A stretch of DNA of 64,000 nucleotides, taken from contig CM065394.1 of assembly GCA_033060915.1 (NCBI GenBank), positions 32,563,501-32,627,500 on the forward strand, read 5' to 3'. A program made the position numbers and the translations under genes. Below the pieces are notes generated by a model that made no database searches, was not told where the DNA came from, and worked only from the letters and a program-made list of their open reading frames with translations. The DNA is from Euryodendron excelsum. Taxonomy: Eukaryota > Streptophyta > Magnoliopsida > Ericales > Pentaphylacaceae. Positions 34,801 to 46,675 of the stretch are shown here, piece after piece; positions within the stretch are counted from its first letter, which is position 1; every line of letters begins with the position of its first letter.

Positions 34801-35999
34801 CTAATCAAAATCCATGGTAACAAACGAAAAATAACACTACCCATGCAACTATTGCAAGATGAGAGTTTCCACTCCACAAGCTTTGAGAATCAGCATGCAC
34901 ACAAATGTCTTCTTGGAATGCATCACTATGTTAATAAAGAAAAAAGTGCAACTCACCCGCATACACCCTTCCTAAACTATGAAAAAATTGAAGTGCTAGT
35001 GACATCAATCCAAACTCTTTCAATATTTATTACTCAAATATAAGTTCACACTAACAACATCTAAGCATGAATTCAATTGATAAGACATCCACTTTCTCTC
35101 CTCTTGATGCTCTCACTCTTATTTGTCTACATACTTGTGCCCACCTAATTTTTCCAAGCAGATAATGTTGTATTTACAATCAATATTATGAAAACCAAAC
35201 CAGACTGGCTGGTTCAACCGGTAGAACTGCTGATTAGTCCAAAAAGGGTCTGGATCAACCCTCAAAACTGTTCAAGATGAAAAACCAGCTTCTTTTTTGA
35301 AAACTGCCAAAAACTATGGTTCAACCGGAGGCCTGTTCGAACCGGTGTCGGTTTGCTTGGACCGTCGGGTGTCAATTTTCTATCTCCATAAGCATCTTCT
35401 CATCAAATCATCAAATGCTTCCATCTTACTCAGTTTCACCTTCCACTCCATCTTATTCACTTCAAACCCCTTTTCTCATTCAATGTCTTCACTTCTAATA
35501 TGTTCCTTTCTCAAATAGCTATAACTTCGTTCTTTTATATCAAACCCACGTTCCAGCATAGCATATATGTCTCAAATTGTCACAGCTAAGGAACAAATTG
35601 AAAAGATTGTCACAGGTAGACAATTTCTGAGTAATTATTTGAATTTATCTTAATTTTGCTTTGTTACAAAACCATAGAAATCATACAACTATGAACTTCA
35701 TTCTTCATACTTATCAACAGAAGACCGCACGACTGGAATCTCCCTAAAAACAATAGATAGATAAACAAAACTTCTATGCGTAAACAACTACCGGCATTTG
35801 GCACATTAGACATATATGTTACCAGATATTTCAAGCTTAGATGATCGGAATAAATCAGAATTTTTTCCATGATAAAGTTGATGGATTAAGGATACAAAGG
35901 AATTAGAGATTTAACAGATCAATATTCAAGACCAGACAATATACACTCAATCAACACCAAAATACAAGCAGGATTAGCTAAGCAGGAACAAGAACTCAC
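31838..35999 (-). other. Probable long first intron of the PAM16-like gene
   Basis: About 4.1 kb of AT-rich sequence with no coding similarity. A short (AG)n run lies near 33886-33902. Several 60-110 codon open frames are present but none resembles a protein. Confidence 0.45.
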
Positions 36000-36115
36000 A
36001 TGGATAGTCGCGACTCTTCAGTTCAGGCGTTAGGGTTCTGAAGAGAGACGTAAAGGGTTTTGCCGGGACGATACGAACCTAGAGAGAGAAGCGGACAATT
36101 CCCGACCAGACATGG
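36000..36115 (-). other. Probable 5' exon of the PAM16-like gene
   Basis: This is a GC-richer patch among AT-rich DNA. On the minus strand it reads TCTCTCTAGG..., then CAGAACCCTAACGCC (a telobox) and ends GACTATCCAT|GTGAGTTC, an excellent donor at 35998-35999. If spliced to the acceptor CTTCAAG at 31830, the start ATG is split across the junction (AT|G) and the frame enters LLANLIV correctly. The alternative acceptor at 31838 (GGTGCAG) would need an ATG from another exon. cDNA would decide. Confidence 0.4.
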
Positions 36116-36875
36116 CATTGAGCCGAGACTCAAAAATTACAAGGAGGGAGCGATACCATCGATTAGATCCGATCGTTTACCCGGGTTAAGGGCCAGCCTA
36201 GACCCAAATTAACTTGGCCGGGTCCTGAGTGATCAAACCCTTAGTCGCCTCAAAAGAAATCGGAAGCAGCATACGATACGAAAAACAAAAGTATGAAATG
36301 TGGTCCAAAAAAAATATAAGAAACAGAAAATATTAGGTAATATAAAATTAAAATGGTAATTTATAAACAAAAATATATTAAAATTTTTACAAAAAATAAT
36401 ATAAAATATTAAAATACTTTTATGATCAAATAAAATACTAATATTACACAATATATATAGATTTTTATTAAAAAATTATATATTATTGTCAAATAATAAG
36501 ATTTAACAATATAAAAATACTATCAACTATGAGAAGTGAGTTTTTATAAAGTTTTCATGATTTTTTTTTTAGAGTTTCTGACAATTTTTTTTAATTATGT
36601 TAGAGTTTTGGAAACGTCTAAATGTTTTTTATAAATTTTTTTTAAAATTTTATAAGAGTTTCATCTTCGTTCTAAAGCGATTTTTCAGAAAAGCTGTTTT
36701 CCTCTCGAAAGAGAGTTTCTTGATAAATATGTAAATGGAGGAATAGGTGAAGCTGGTAGTACTAGTCATTGGAAGTAACCCATTAATCTGAAATTAAGTT
36801 CAAAATAAGCTTACTTGAAAGTAAATTTGTCTTTTTTTCTTTGATTAAAAAAAAAAAAAAGTGCAGTTAAGAGAT
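36116..36875. other. AT-rich intergenic, probable promoter side of PAM16-like gene
   Basis: The first 120 bp are moderately GC-rich and may carry the promoter; the remainder is AT-rich with no recognisable feature. Confidence 0.4.
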
Positions 36876-37131
36876 CCCCCGGCTCATACCAAGGGTAGTG
36901 CTCCTTGCGGTTGGGCCATAAATTTGTTTTATCACCTTATAATTTTTTTGCTGCCTGGTTCCCCCCCGCTCATACCAAGGGTAGTGCTCCTTGCGGTTGG
37001 GCCATAAATTTGTTTCATCACCTTATAATTTTTTTACTGCCTGGTTCCCCCCCGCTCATACCAAGGGTAGTGCTCCTTGCGGTTGGGCCATAAATTTGTT
37101 TCATCACCTTATAATTTTTTTACTGCCTGGT
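36876..37131. repeat. 86-bp tandem repeat, three copies
   Basis: GCTCATACCAAGGGTAGTGC recurs at 36882, 36968 and 37054, an exact 86-bp period. Units are nearly identical and join through a CCCCCCC run, so the amplification is recent. The GC-rich half (GCTCCTTGCGGTTGGGCC) alternates with an AT-rich half. Confidence 0.95.
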
Positions 37132-37565
37132 TGTGGAACCTTAAGGGGAAATTACTGTGTTTAGGGCCGGTTTCATTTCACCCACACTCAAAAGTTTAAT
37201 TTTGACATTAAAATTGTGGTTCAATGATAGTATAAATTTGATAGATTCAATCTACATTGACAGGAAATGAATCAATTTGTTTTTATTGGTTTGCGGTTGC
37301 AAAAAGACCTTTGTAACCCTTTACACAGCAGTTTCTATATAATTGTGCACTTTCCCAGATCTCTCAGGTGTGCGACCAGTACTAACTAGAAACATAATCC
37401 TGAATATAAAGTCTTACATCAAATAAATAAATCTGTGAAGCATCCAAAATACAACAAACAGCATGTGTAGCAGCTTCTCTCGGCAAAGAGAAAGCTTAAG
37501 AAAGTTACAATAATGGCAACCCCAGTAACATAAAATTCATTTGATTGTTTCAACCGAAGAACGAG
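37132..37565. other. No gene seen
   Basis: Spacer between the 86-bp repeat and the ORTHRUS-like fragment. Nothing recognised. Confidence 0.5.
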
Positions 37566-38213
37566 TCACTGGAAATCATTATCCGATCGCACATGGAGAG
37601 GACTTGAAGGTGAATCAATTACAACGTCGGTTCCTTCTTCGGCTTCTTTTTTTTCCTTCCCAGCATCATCAATCTTTGACAAGCCATCCCCATCATCAAT
37701 TTTCTTTCGCTTGCATGTCCTCCCAGGTTTCTCTATTCTCTTCTATCATAGGACTAGCGTCATTCTTCTTCCTCTTGAGTTCCTCACGTTGAGAATGTGG
37801 CGTATCATTTTCTTCAATCCCAGACAAAGCATCGGATCTCTTCTCCAACGAATCAGATGCCTCTTCACCCGACCCCTCAACGGTATGCTCATCTGCTGTC
37901 TTTTGTTGGAGGCCCTCTATCACCTCCATCAGTTCTCTGTTAACCTGTGTGGAGGGAAATGTTTTATTTGTCAACCTGGTCACTTTGAAGACGAAAGAAA
38001 GGAAAAAGGAAAAGGGAAAGTGGAAAGAATGACCAACAAAAGAATTCAACCTTTCTTCTCCAGTCCTGAAACTTTTCACATCAGTCAATGAAACAATTCA
38101 CAAACAACTCTAATTTTGCAGAAAAGTAATAAGGTGCACCAAACCTGAGGATTTCTAAGGAACTCAGAGATGTCATTGGTGCAAGAAGGGCAATTCATGA
38201 CATTCTTTTGGGA
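37566..38213 (-). pseudogene. ORTHRUS/VIM-like RING E3 ligase, C-terminal part
   Basis: ORTHRUS/VIM proteins are nuclear SRA-RING E3 ligases that maintain CG methylation. The minus-strand exon 38213-38145 reads QKNVMNCPSCTND then ISEFLRNPQ and ends at CTCAG|GTTTGG. The last exon starts after CCACACAG at 37944 with VNRELMEVIEGLQQK. CPSC...FL.NPQVNRELM..IE is, from memory, the tail of the second RING of this family. The acidic, lysine-rich C-terminus changes frame near 37715 (PGRTCKRKKIDDGDG in the next frame) and stops at 37566. The upstream part of the first exon lies at 42875-42971, displaced by copia element E. Family assignment is from remembered motifs. Confidence 0.6.
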
Positions 38214-38578
38214 CGTTAAGAAATAATGTGCTGTAAAAAATCAGAACTTAGTTTTACTGATACTAACGAGATTTTGTATGAGTTTAACTATAGTCAAGTG
38301 TAGTTAAGTTAAATAAACTGAAATTAATTTTTATGGATGATATTTTGTACACTTGTAAAGCTTTAAGTGGTGTAGAATCGTCTGTACATAGATGATGAAA
38401 GTTCTAGAATGGGATAAAAAAGAATCAAATTTTCGGAGACCCCTTCTTCTCCCCCGTTTTGGTGCAGAAAATTTCTGCTCTTTTACACCTGTGAAAACTG
38501 ATTTGTTTCTGGTTATTTTGTTATGTTCTAAGGTTGAAACAACAGCACACATGCATAGGCCTAAACAAAGGGCCAACA
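38214..38578 (+). repeat. Element E 5' LTR
   Basis: Starts CGTTAAGAAATAATGTGC (TG decayed to CG) and ends GGGCCAACA. Nearly identical to 42519-42874. The expected initiator-tRNA binding site does not follow; gag-like sequence (MPESTSNMTKAQ) begins immediately. Confidence 0.85.
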
Positions 38579-41500
38579 TGCCGGAATCGACGTCGAATAT
38601 GACTAAAGCACAATAAACTCAGCTGATGGAGAAGTAATTAACAAAACGATGCTGCTGCTCTTTTAAAAATCCAGCAAGGTGCCTTAGACTCAATATTTCC
38701 AATAATCATGAGGGCAACAAAAGCCAAGGAAGCTTGGGATATTCTTCAACAAGAATTTCAAGGTGATTGGAATGTAAGAGCTATCAAACTTCAAACCCTT
38801 AGAAGAGAATTAGAGAATATAAAGATGAAGGAAAATGAAACTATGAATGAATTTTCTTCCAGAATCATAGAGCTAATTAATTAAATGAAAACTTATGGAC
38901 AAGATATTGTTGATCGAAGAATTGTAGAGAAAAATCTAATAAGCTTACCAGAAAAATTTAACCCCATTGTGGTTGTTATTGAAGAAACTGAAGACATCTC
39001 TACATTGAGTATTCAAGAGTTGATGGGCTCCCCCTCCTTGAAATCTTATGAGGAAAGATTAACTAGTCCGTTCGAAAAGTCAATTGAGAGTGCTTTTCAA
39101 TCTAAGCTCAATGTTCATTCAAAAAATATTGAAAGGAAGCCACCCTCACAATTTCAAAATAGAGGAGAATCTTCCAGATGTGGAAGACGAGCAAGGGGAA
39201 GAGGTAGAATGTCAAGGGGAAGAGGAAGAAACACTTTTGATGGTAGTAACAATTTTAACAGAAAATTAAATGAAGAATGGTCTTCACGAAGGTGTCCAAT
39301 TTGCCACAGAAGTAGCCATGAAAAAAAAGATTGTTAATTCAAAGGGAAGCCTCAATGTTTCAAATGTAACAAATTTGGGCATATGCAAAAAGATTGTACA
39401 TTCAATTCTAACCAGCAAGCAAGTTTTTCAGAGGAGAAAGAAAGTGAAGGAAGCTTGTTTTATGCCTATCAAAGTGTCTCGGAGCAGAAAATTGATCAAT
39501 GGTTCGTGGACAGCGATTGTTCTAATCATATGACAGCAAATAGGAGTATTTTTCTTGACATGGACACCATTATTCACTCTCAAGTGAAGGTGGGAAATGA
39601 AGCATTAGTGCAAGTGAAAGGGAAAGGCACTATTGGTGTTCAAACAAAGAAAGGGATTGAATTCATTTGTGATGATCTATTTGTGCCGGAGTTGGATCAA
39701 AATCTACTAAGTGTTGGCCAGCTAATAGAACATGGTTATTTACTCAATTTTGAAGGACAATGTTGCACCATCTATGACAAAAATACGAAGAGGCATATTT
39801 TGACTCAAATAAAGATGGTGAATAGAAGCTTTCCACTCTCATTCAGGTATACAAATGATATTGCCTTGAAGGTAGAGGCTATGGATGATTCATGGTTATG
39901 GCATCAAAGATTTGGGCATTTGAAATTTGGAAGCCTCAAATTGCTTTCTCAAAAAAATATGGTGCAAGGACTTCCGAGAATTGAAGAAAAGTATGAAGGA
40001 TGTGCACTCATAAAGCAGCACCGCCAATCATTTCCTAAAGGCGTTACTTGGAGAGCAAAACAGCTGCTGGAGTTAGTGCATATGGATGTTTGTGGGCCTA
40101 TGGAAACACTCTCTCATGCTCAAAATAGGTACTTTATCCTCTTTATTGATGATTATACTCATATGACATGGGTTTTTTTATGAGACAAAGGTCTGAAGTT
40201 TTTACCATCTTCAAGAATTTTAAATGTCTTGTTGAAAAGCAAAGTGGCCATTATATGAAATGTCTTAGAAGTGATAATGGAAAAGAATACAATTCAAATG
40301 AATTTGATAAGTTTTTTGAAGATGAAGGCATTGAAAGACAGCTCACGGTTGGCTATACGCCATAACAAAATGGAGTTTCTGAAAGGGAAAATCAAACCGT
40401 GGTGGAAATGGCCAAGTCTATGCTCCATGAAAAAGGGCTACCTAAAAATTTTTGGGCTAAAGCTACATACACGACAGTATACTTGATTAACAGGTGTCCT
40501 ACAAAGGCCTTGAAGAACCAAACACCATTTGAAGCTTGGAGTGGAAGGAAGCCATCGGTGAGGCACTTGAAGGTCTTTGGGTGTATTCTTTATGCTCAAA
40601 TTCCAAACGAAAAGAGGCAAAAGCTAGATGAAGCAAGTGAAAAGTGCATCTTTGTGGGATACAACTCAAAATCAAAGGGCTATAGGTTGTATAGTTTGAA
40701 GAGCAATAAGATTATCATTAGTTGGGATGTTGTGTTTGATGAGTCGAGATGTTGTGTTTGATGAAAAAGCTCAATGGAATTGGGAGGAATTCCAAGTTGA
40801 GAAGAAAAATATTTTAATTGATAAAATTGCACCAAAACTACCAGCTTATGTAGAGGAGAATGAAGAAGATTTCTGTCAATCCTCTCCAAGTTCAAGCTCA
40901 TCATCACCTAGCTCAACTCCAAGAAGAATTAGAAGTTTGAGTGAAGTTTATCAAAGATGTAATTTTTGTGTTGTTAAGCCAGAAAGTTTTGAAGAAGCTA
41001 TGAAGGAGCAAGATTGGAGAAAGGCTATGGAATAAAAAATTGAAGTTATTGAGCAGAATCAAACATGGGAGCTGGTTGAAAATCCACAACACAAGGAGAT
41101 TGTTAGAGTGAAGTGGATCTACATGATTAAATACAATTCAGATGGCTCAGTGCAAAGAAATAAGGGATGTCTGGTTGCAAAGGGTTATTCACAACAGCCC
41201 GATGTTGACTTTCATGAAACATTTGCTCTAGTTTCTCGTCTTGATACCATAAGAGCTCTTATTACTTTGGCAACCCAAAAAGGTTGGTTATTATACCAAC
41301 TTGATGTGAAATCAGCATTCTTGAATGGACAGTTAAAAGAAGAAGTATATGTTGAGCAGCCACAGGGATTTGTTGTTAAAGGAGAAGAAGACAAGGTGTA
41401 CAAGTTAAGAAAGGCATTGTATGGGCTGAAACAGACACCTAGAGCCTAGTATAGTGAAATTGACAACTACTTCAATGAAAGATGATTCAAGAAAAGTAAG

Positions 41501-42505
41501 AGTGAGCCTACTTTATATGTGAAGAAGCAAGGTATGTCAAACCTTCTCATTGTTGCACTTTGTGTTGATGATTTGATGTTTACGGGAAATGATACAAAGA
41601 TGATTGAAGAATTTAAAAGTGATATGATAAAGAAGTATGAAATGAGTGATATAAGGCTGTTACATTATTTTCTTAGTATTGAGATTCACCAAGATGAGCA
41701 TAGTGTGTTTGTTTCTCAGCGAAAGTATGCTGAAAATATTCTAAAAAAATTCAGAATGTATAGTTGTAAGCCTGCGGCAACACCACTTGTTGTAAATTAA
41801 AAATGAAAGAAGGAAGATGGAGAAAAGATGGTGGATGCAACACTCTATAGAAGCTTAGTTGGAAACTTACTTTACCTCACTGCCACAAGACCTGACATCA
41901 TGTTTGCAACAAGTATGCTTTCAAGATTCATGCACAATCTTAGCCAGTTCTATTTTGGAGCAGCAAAAAGAGTGCTAAGGTATATTCAAGGAACTTTCAA
42001 CTATGGAATCAGATTTAGCAAAAATTCAGGGGGGAAGCTGATTGGTTTTTGTGATAGCGATTGGGGAGGTTTGTTGATGACATGAGGAGTACCTCTGGCT
42101 ATACATTCTCTCTAGGATCTAGAGTGTTTTCTTGGTGTTCAAAGAAGCAACAATCAGTTGCTCAATCATCAGCAGAAGCCAAGTATATTTCAGCGGCAAT
42201 GACAACATCTCAAGCTATGTGGTTAAGAAGAATTTTAGAAAACATTGATGAGAAGTAGAAAGAAAGTACAGATATCTTTTGTGACAACAAATCAACCATT
42301 GCTATGGTTAAGAATCTAGTTTATCATAGTCGCACAAGGCATATTGCAATCAAGCATCACTTCATTAGAGAAACTATTGAAAAATGAGATATACAACTAT
42401 AATTTTGCAAGTCTGATGAGCAAGTGGCTAACATATTCACAAAGGCACTTCCAAGGGAAAAGTTTGAGTACTTTAGAGAAGCTTTGGGAGTTCAAGAATA
42501 GCACA
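38579..42505 (+). pseudogene. Copia gag-pol of element E (degenerate)
   Basis: Domains in order: a UBN2-type gag (38640-39290; KAKEAWDILQQEFQG, LQTLRRELENIKMKE), two CCHC knuckles (CPICHRSSHEKKDC at 39292; CFKCNKFGHMQKDC at 39354), protease near 39500 with the motif WFVDSDCSNHM in place of the usual DSG, integrase 39890-40400 (H..HH zinc region, then D, D and E in HMDVCGP, RSDNGKEY and SERENQ), RT 41040-41800 with CVDD instead of YVDD, and RNase H 42030-42450 (CDSDWGG, AEAKYI). A frameshift lies near 40180, a 22-bp duplication at 40726-40765 breaks the frame, and stops occur near 40365, 41034, 41447 and 42256. Confidence 0.9.
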
Positions 42506-42518
42506 TTATGGGGGAGAA

Positions 42519-42874
42519 TGTTAAGAAGTAATGTGCTATAAAAAATCAAAACTTAGTTTTACTGATACTAACCAGATTTTGTGTATGTTTAACTATATTC
42601 AAGTGTAGTTAAGTAAACTGAAGTTAATTTGTATGGATGATATTTTGTACACTTGTAAGGCTTTAAGTGGTGTAGAATCATCTATACATAGATGATGAAA
42701 GTTCTAGAATGGGATGAAAAAGAATCAGATTTTCGGTGACCCCTTCTTCTCCCCTGTTTTGCTACAAAAAATTTCTACTCTTCTACACCTGTGAAAACTT
42801 ATTTGTTTATGGTTATTTTGTTATATTCTAAGGCTGAAACAACAACACATATAGGCCTAAACAAAGGGCCAACA
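42519..42874 (+). repeat. Element E 3' LTR
   Basis: Starts TGTTAAGAAGTAATGTGC directly after the polypurine tract and ends GGGCCAACA, followed by TGGAA. Confidence 0.9.
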
Positions 42875-42971
42875 TGGAAGCGCAGAGTGCGTCCACCTAG
42901 GCTTGTTCTCTCTCTCATGAAAGTCTACCCGGCAGAGACATCTTCCAGACAGGGTTTATTAATGTAGAAAT
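42875..42971 (-). pseudogene. ORTHRUS/VIM-like exon, part upstream of copia insertion
   Basis: The minus strand reads NKPCLEDVSAG, a TAG stop (42925-42927), then TFMRERTSLGGRTLRF, and would continue directly into QKNVMNCPSC at 38213 if element E were absent. This fits the second RING of ORTHRUS proteins, where CKPCLE and RERS.GGRTLR precede KNVM.CPSC. An acceptor-like CTTTTACAG precedes it at 42972-42980. No further upstream exons are recognisable before 43600, so this looks like a 3' gene fragment. Confidence 0.6.
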
Positions 42972-42980
42972 CTGTAAAAG

Positions 42981-45687
42981 AAAGAAGAAGATAAATAATT
43001 GCATCTAAGGCATGATTAAAATTACTTTTCTTAAAACGATATTTGCCTCTACCAATTCTCAAAATCTGGTATGCACCGGGTTAATGGCGAATCGCCTTCA
43101 AAATTTAATGGAGCTTAGAAAATCTGTAATTCTGATTGTGTGTTGCACACACAAAATCAGACCCGAATACTCTCTAATTATCAAGTCTACAAAGAATCTG
43201 AATATCTGTTTCTGCAGAAACAGACTTCAAAGATGATAAACAATAAAAACTAGAAAAAGTAAATAACTGTAATGCCTTTTAATATATAGAGAAGTCGCAG
43301 AAAAATTGTGCCTTTTTTGTATACGAATCTGCTATATTTTTATAGACATTTTGGTGTCTCTTTAGACAAAACATGACTGTTAGAATTCAAATAATAACTG
43401 ATTTTTAATAGTTACTTGCAGATTTAAATACAACTGTCGGATCGCCCCTTTTCTAATCTAACTGTGTAGATCGCACCTATTCATTATTTGATCAAATCAT
43501 TCATCACACATTTATAATAAAGTGTAATTCTCACTATACGATCCTTTTTACTTATGTAATAGCTATCCGATTATTGATTATCATAATTGACAAAAATCAA
43601 TGGTCTTGATCACATACCACACTCGCAAGAGCCAAATGCGCCACTAAAGTGCCACGCGACTCGCACGCAAGACGTGCACGTGACGCACACGTGGCTTGGC
43701 ATACATGCGAGTACTACAAGTGTGAAAGAGAGAGTGCTTGTAATATATATCAATGAAAAAAAGAGGGTAGGAATAAAAGATGGCACGAGAAATCATTTGC
43801 ATGTTTTGTAATTGTCCCATGTAAAAGATGTTACACATGCTTAATGTATTTTGGTCCCTAGTTTCAAATAAATAAAAGATGGTATGAGAAATCGTATTCC
43901 GTGTATAACACGTTATGCGAGTTTCATATCAGTTCAATGTATCTCGAGTTTCAGATAATAAGAGGTGGTATAAGAAATTATTTGTGTAGTAAAGAAATTG
44001 TTTGCATGTTGTAAATACATCGCATGTAAAACAAGTTATGTATGTTTTATATGTTTTGATTATATCCATAGTTATGTTTAAGTTATTTACGCAATGTTTA
44101 AGTTATTTACGCAAAGTGATAACGATTGTCAATACGATTGTCAATTTTAGCATGATACTCGTTAAGTATCTTCTTATTCCTCATAAACAAGAAATACATT
44201 GCATGCATGAAACAAGTAATTCAACATAGTATTCGATGATTGTAGAAGACATGAGTGCGATCAAAAATAGTTTAACATTTTTTTTTACTGATACATAAAG
44301 AATAATTATTAAGGACCTTATTTGATAGAAAATAAGGTTATACTATAAGTAGTAGCTCCAATAACATAATGCTACAAATATCAACCTCGTAATACATATA
44401 TTATGTTTTTAGACCATTCTTACACGAGTTTATAATTGTATTCTTTTTTATTCAATAAACTTCTTGTCATCGTCATTTAGTAAAATATGCAATGATACTT
44501 AAAGCTTTACCATATGCAAAAACGGACTTCTTCTAGTAGTTATTCTGCACTGTAACTTGAATGATGAGAATGGGAGCCTTGATTGACATGAAAAAGAAAA
44601 AAAGAGGTAGTAAATAAACAAGGACATTTACGTATGATAAGCAATTGTGTTGAAGTTCATAGTATATATTTTGAATAAAAGATGTCAACTTAGTTTGAAG
44701 AGCAAAATGGTCATTTCATATATATTTTTTATTTTTGTACAATAATGAATACATCACTTTTCATGTCCTTCAATTACAATTAGAAATTAAAATTTTCCAA
44801 GTTATGTAAATCACATTATACGTAAGTGTCATGTACGGGTTGCAAATTTTCTTTCACATTACCAATACTTTTCAAATTATTCACTTTAGTGTAGCTTTAA
44901 GAAACTCCAGTCATACATAACCTAACAATAATTCCACTCCCCTACAATGTGTTTTCACAACCCATAACCCATAAATTTGAGATGCCACCAATTAGGTCAT
45001 TCATTTTTAACGTAAGAAGGTGCATTCAATAATACACTCTTTAAATGAGCGAAAAGTAGAAAATAGTAAAACTTCTAATTATTATGACCAACTTTTAGAA
45101 GTTCATAAGTGAAAATATCCACTATTTAGACATGGTAATCTCAAATGTATAATCGGTATCTTTGGCATTGGGCTTTTGTCATTATCGAGAATACTACATG
45201 TTGGGCCTCACTACTGTCGGTCAAAAAATCTCTAACGAAGCATAAAGCGAGTATCAAGAGCTAAGGACACGGCCAACAAGCCCTTTTGCAGAGAACGCCT
45301 GTGAGAAGCTTTAGAACATAGAAGCAGGCCTAAGCTGCAGGCCCATGAATCGATTGAATCCTTTACAGTCTGGAGATTGGCGGGCCGTAACTACCTTTTC
45401 CCTCTAAAATAAATGTAGCACTCCCTTTGTTATTACATTATGACGTTGGCGAATATTCTTCATCCAATCTTTATCCCCTCACAAAAACAACTTAATACAT
45501 TAACCTGTGAACCAAGCCTTACAAAGAAATTTTTTAAAGGTTGGGGATACTGCATTACTACCAATTGTAGAGCGAATAATGATTTTTCCCAACAGCAACT
45601 TAGATAGAAAGCCTCAAATCTATTTAAATCTATAATCACTTTACTAGTGGTCTGTTAAAGCTATTTAGCTAACTAAAGTTCTAACGC
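42981..45687. other. Intergenic, no gene recognised
   Basis: AT-rich. 43000-43840 has the texture of an old LTR on the minus strand (TATATATTAAAAGG, GTGTGTGCAACACACA), but no second copy, primer-binding site or target duplication was found. A short ACGCAATGTTTAAGTTATTT tandem duplication lies near 44075-44115. Confidence 0.4.
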
Positions 45688-45690
45688 TTA

Positions 45691-46672
45691 GAGCAACTCC
45701 AACAACCCATTAGCTATTATACCGAGCCCAAGCCCAATTTTTTGCTCCAACGGACTCGTCAAACGGCTCGCTATTCTGAAGATCTTCAATTTGGCTTTTC
45801 AAACGTAGTCGCTCGCTACCCCAACGGAAACACATTTGGCAATTTTCCCCTCCCTCGTTCTTCAACCATTCGTTGCCAAAGCTAGGGCACAAATCTCCTC
45901 TTTGGCCGCGAGTGACCAACCACCACTTCAATCCCCTCTTGCAACTTCTCCGGCCATAGATCTTTGATTACGGTAAGACCTTTGATTTACATACACACAC
46001 ACACACACACATATTATGTACTTCCTCTGCAATGAATTTGCTGTCGTTAATCCTCAACAAACCAGTCGATAAATCAAACCCTAAAGATCCCAAATTTCCA
46101 CGCTCAGACGCGATAAGTACTCTCTCTCGCTGTCTTCTTCTTATAGTATATTGTTTAAAAGTTAGAAAATCTATTGTTGGCTTTGAATATTTCAAACAAA
46201 GGCTTGCTTTATGCTGGAGGTCTATAGAAGCACTGGTGTTTTGTAGTTGATTCAAGAACCCAAACGAACCTTTTTGTTTTGGGTTTTGTGATATTTGCGA
46301 TTTAGGATTTATGATATCTCAGGTGTGTTGCTTTGAACTCTTTGACAAGTTTCAATCTTTTCATTACCTTAGTTCTCTGAGTTATGCTTATGGTGATAAG
46401 ATATTAAGAATTGAGTAAACTCTATTGGGTCTTTGCTAGTTAATTGCTTGAATTATTGCTCTTTTTTTTTTTTTTTATCACCATGCTATCTTATTATTGA
46501 AATGATGACATGACATGCCATGTAATATTATTTTTTTAAAAATATAAAAAATAATTAAAATGACTAATTAAAATTAAAAATAAGGTTAAAATTATTTTTA
46601 AAAAATGACTAGTTAAAATAGAGTGTAATATTTTGACTAGTTAAAATATATAGAGTTGGATTGAAGTTACTC
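45691..46672. mobile_element. PIF/Harbinger-like non-autonomous DNA transposon
   Basis: The left terminus GAGCAACTCCAACAACCC and inverted right terminus GAGTAACTTCAATCCAAC match at about 13 of 18 positions. Both are flanked by TTA (45688-45690, 46673-46675), the 3-bp target duplication of this superfamily. The 982-bp interior encodes no transposase. It contains a (CA)n run near 45993-46011, an internal TTTTGACTAGTTAAAATA duplication near 46610-46650, and a C-rich left part that might be a captured gene fragment. Confidence 0.65.
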
Positions 46673-46675
46673 TTA

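Larger units (their letters stand above)
38214..42874 (+). mobile_element. Copia element E, near full length, inserted in the ORTHRUS-like exon
   Basis: Direct LTRs 38214-38578 and 42519-42874 flank a gag-pol interior in the order gag, protease, integrase, RT, RNase H, so Ty1/copia. The target duplication is TGGGA (38209-38213) against TGGAA (42875-42879), one mismatch. A polypurine tract, ATTATGGGGGAGAA, precedes the right LTR. Many stops and frameshifts make it inactive. Confidence 0.9.

Noticed and set aside
42981..43840. Another copia LTR
   Set aside because: Promoter-like texture only; no second copy, primer site, polypurine tract or target duplication.
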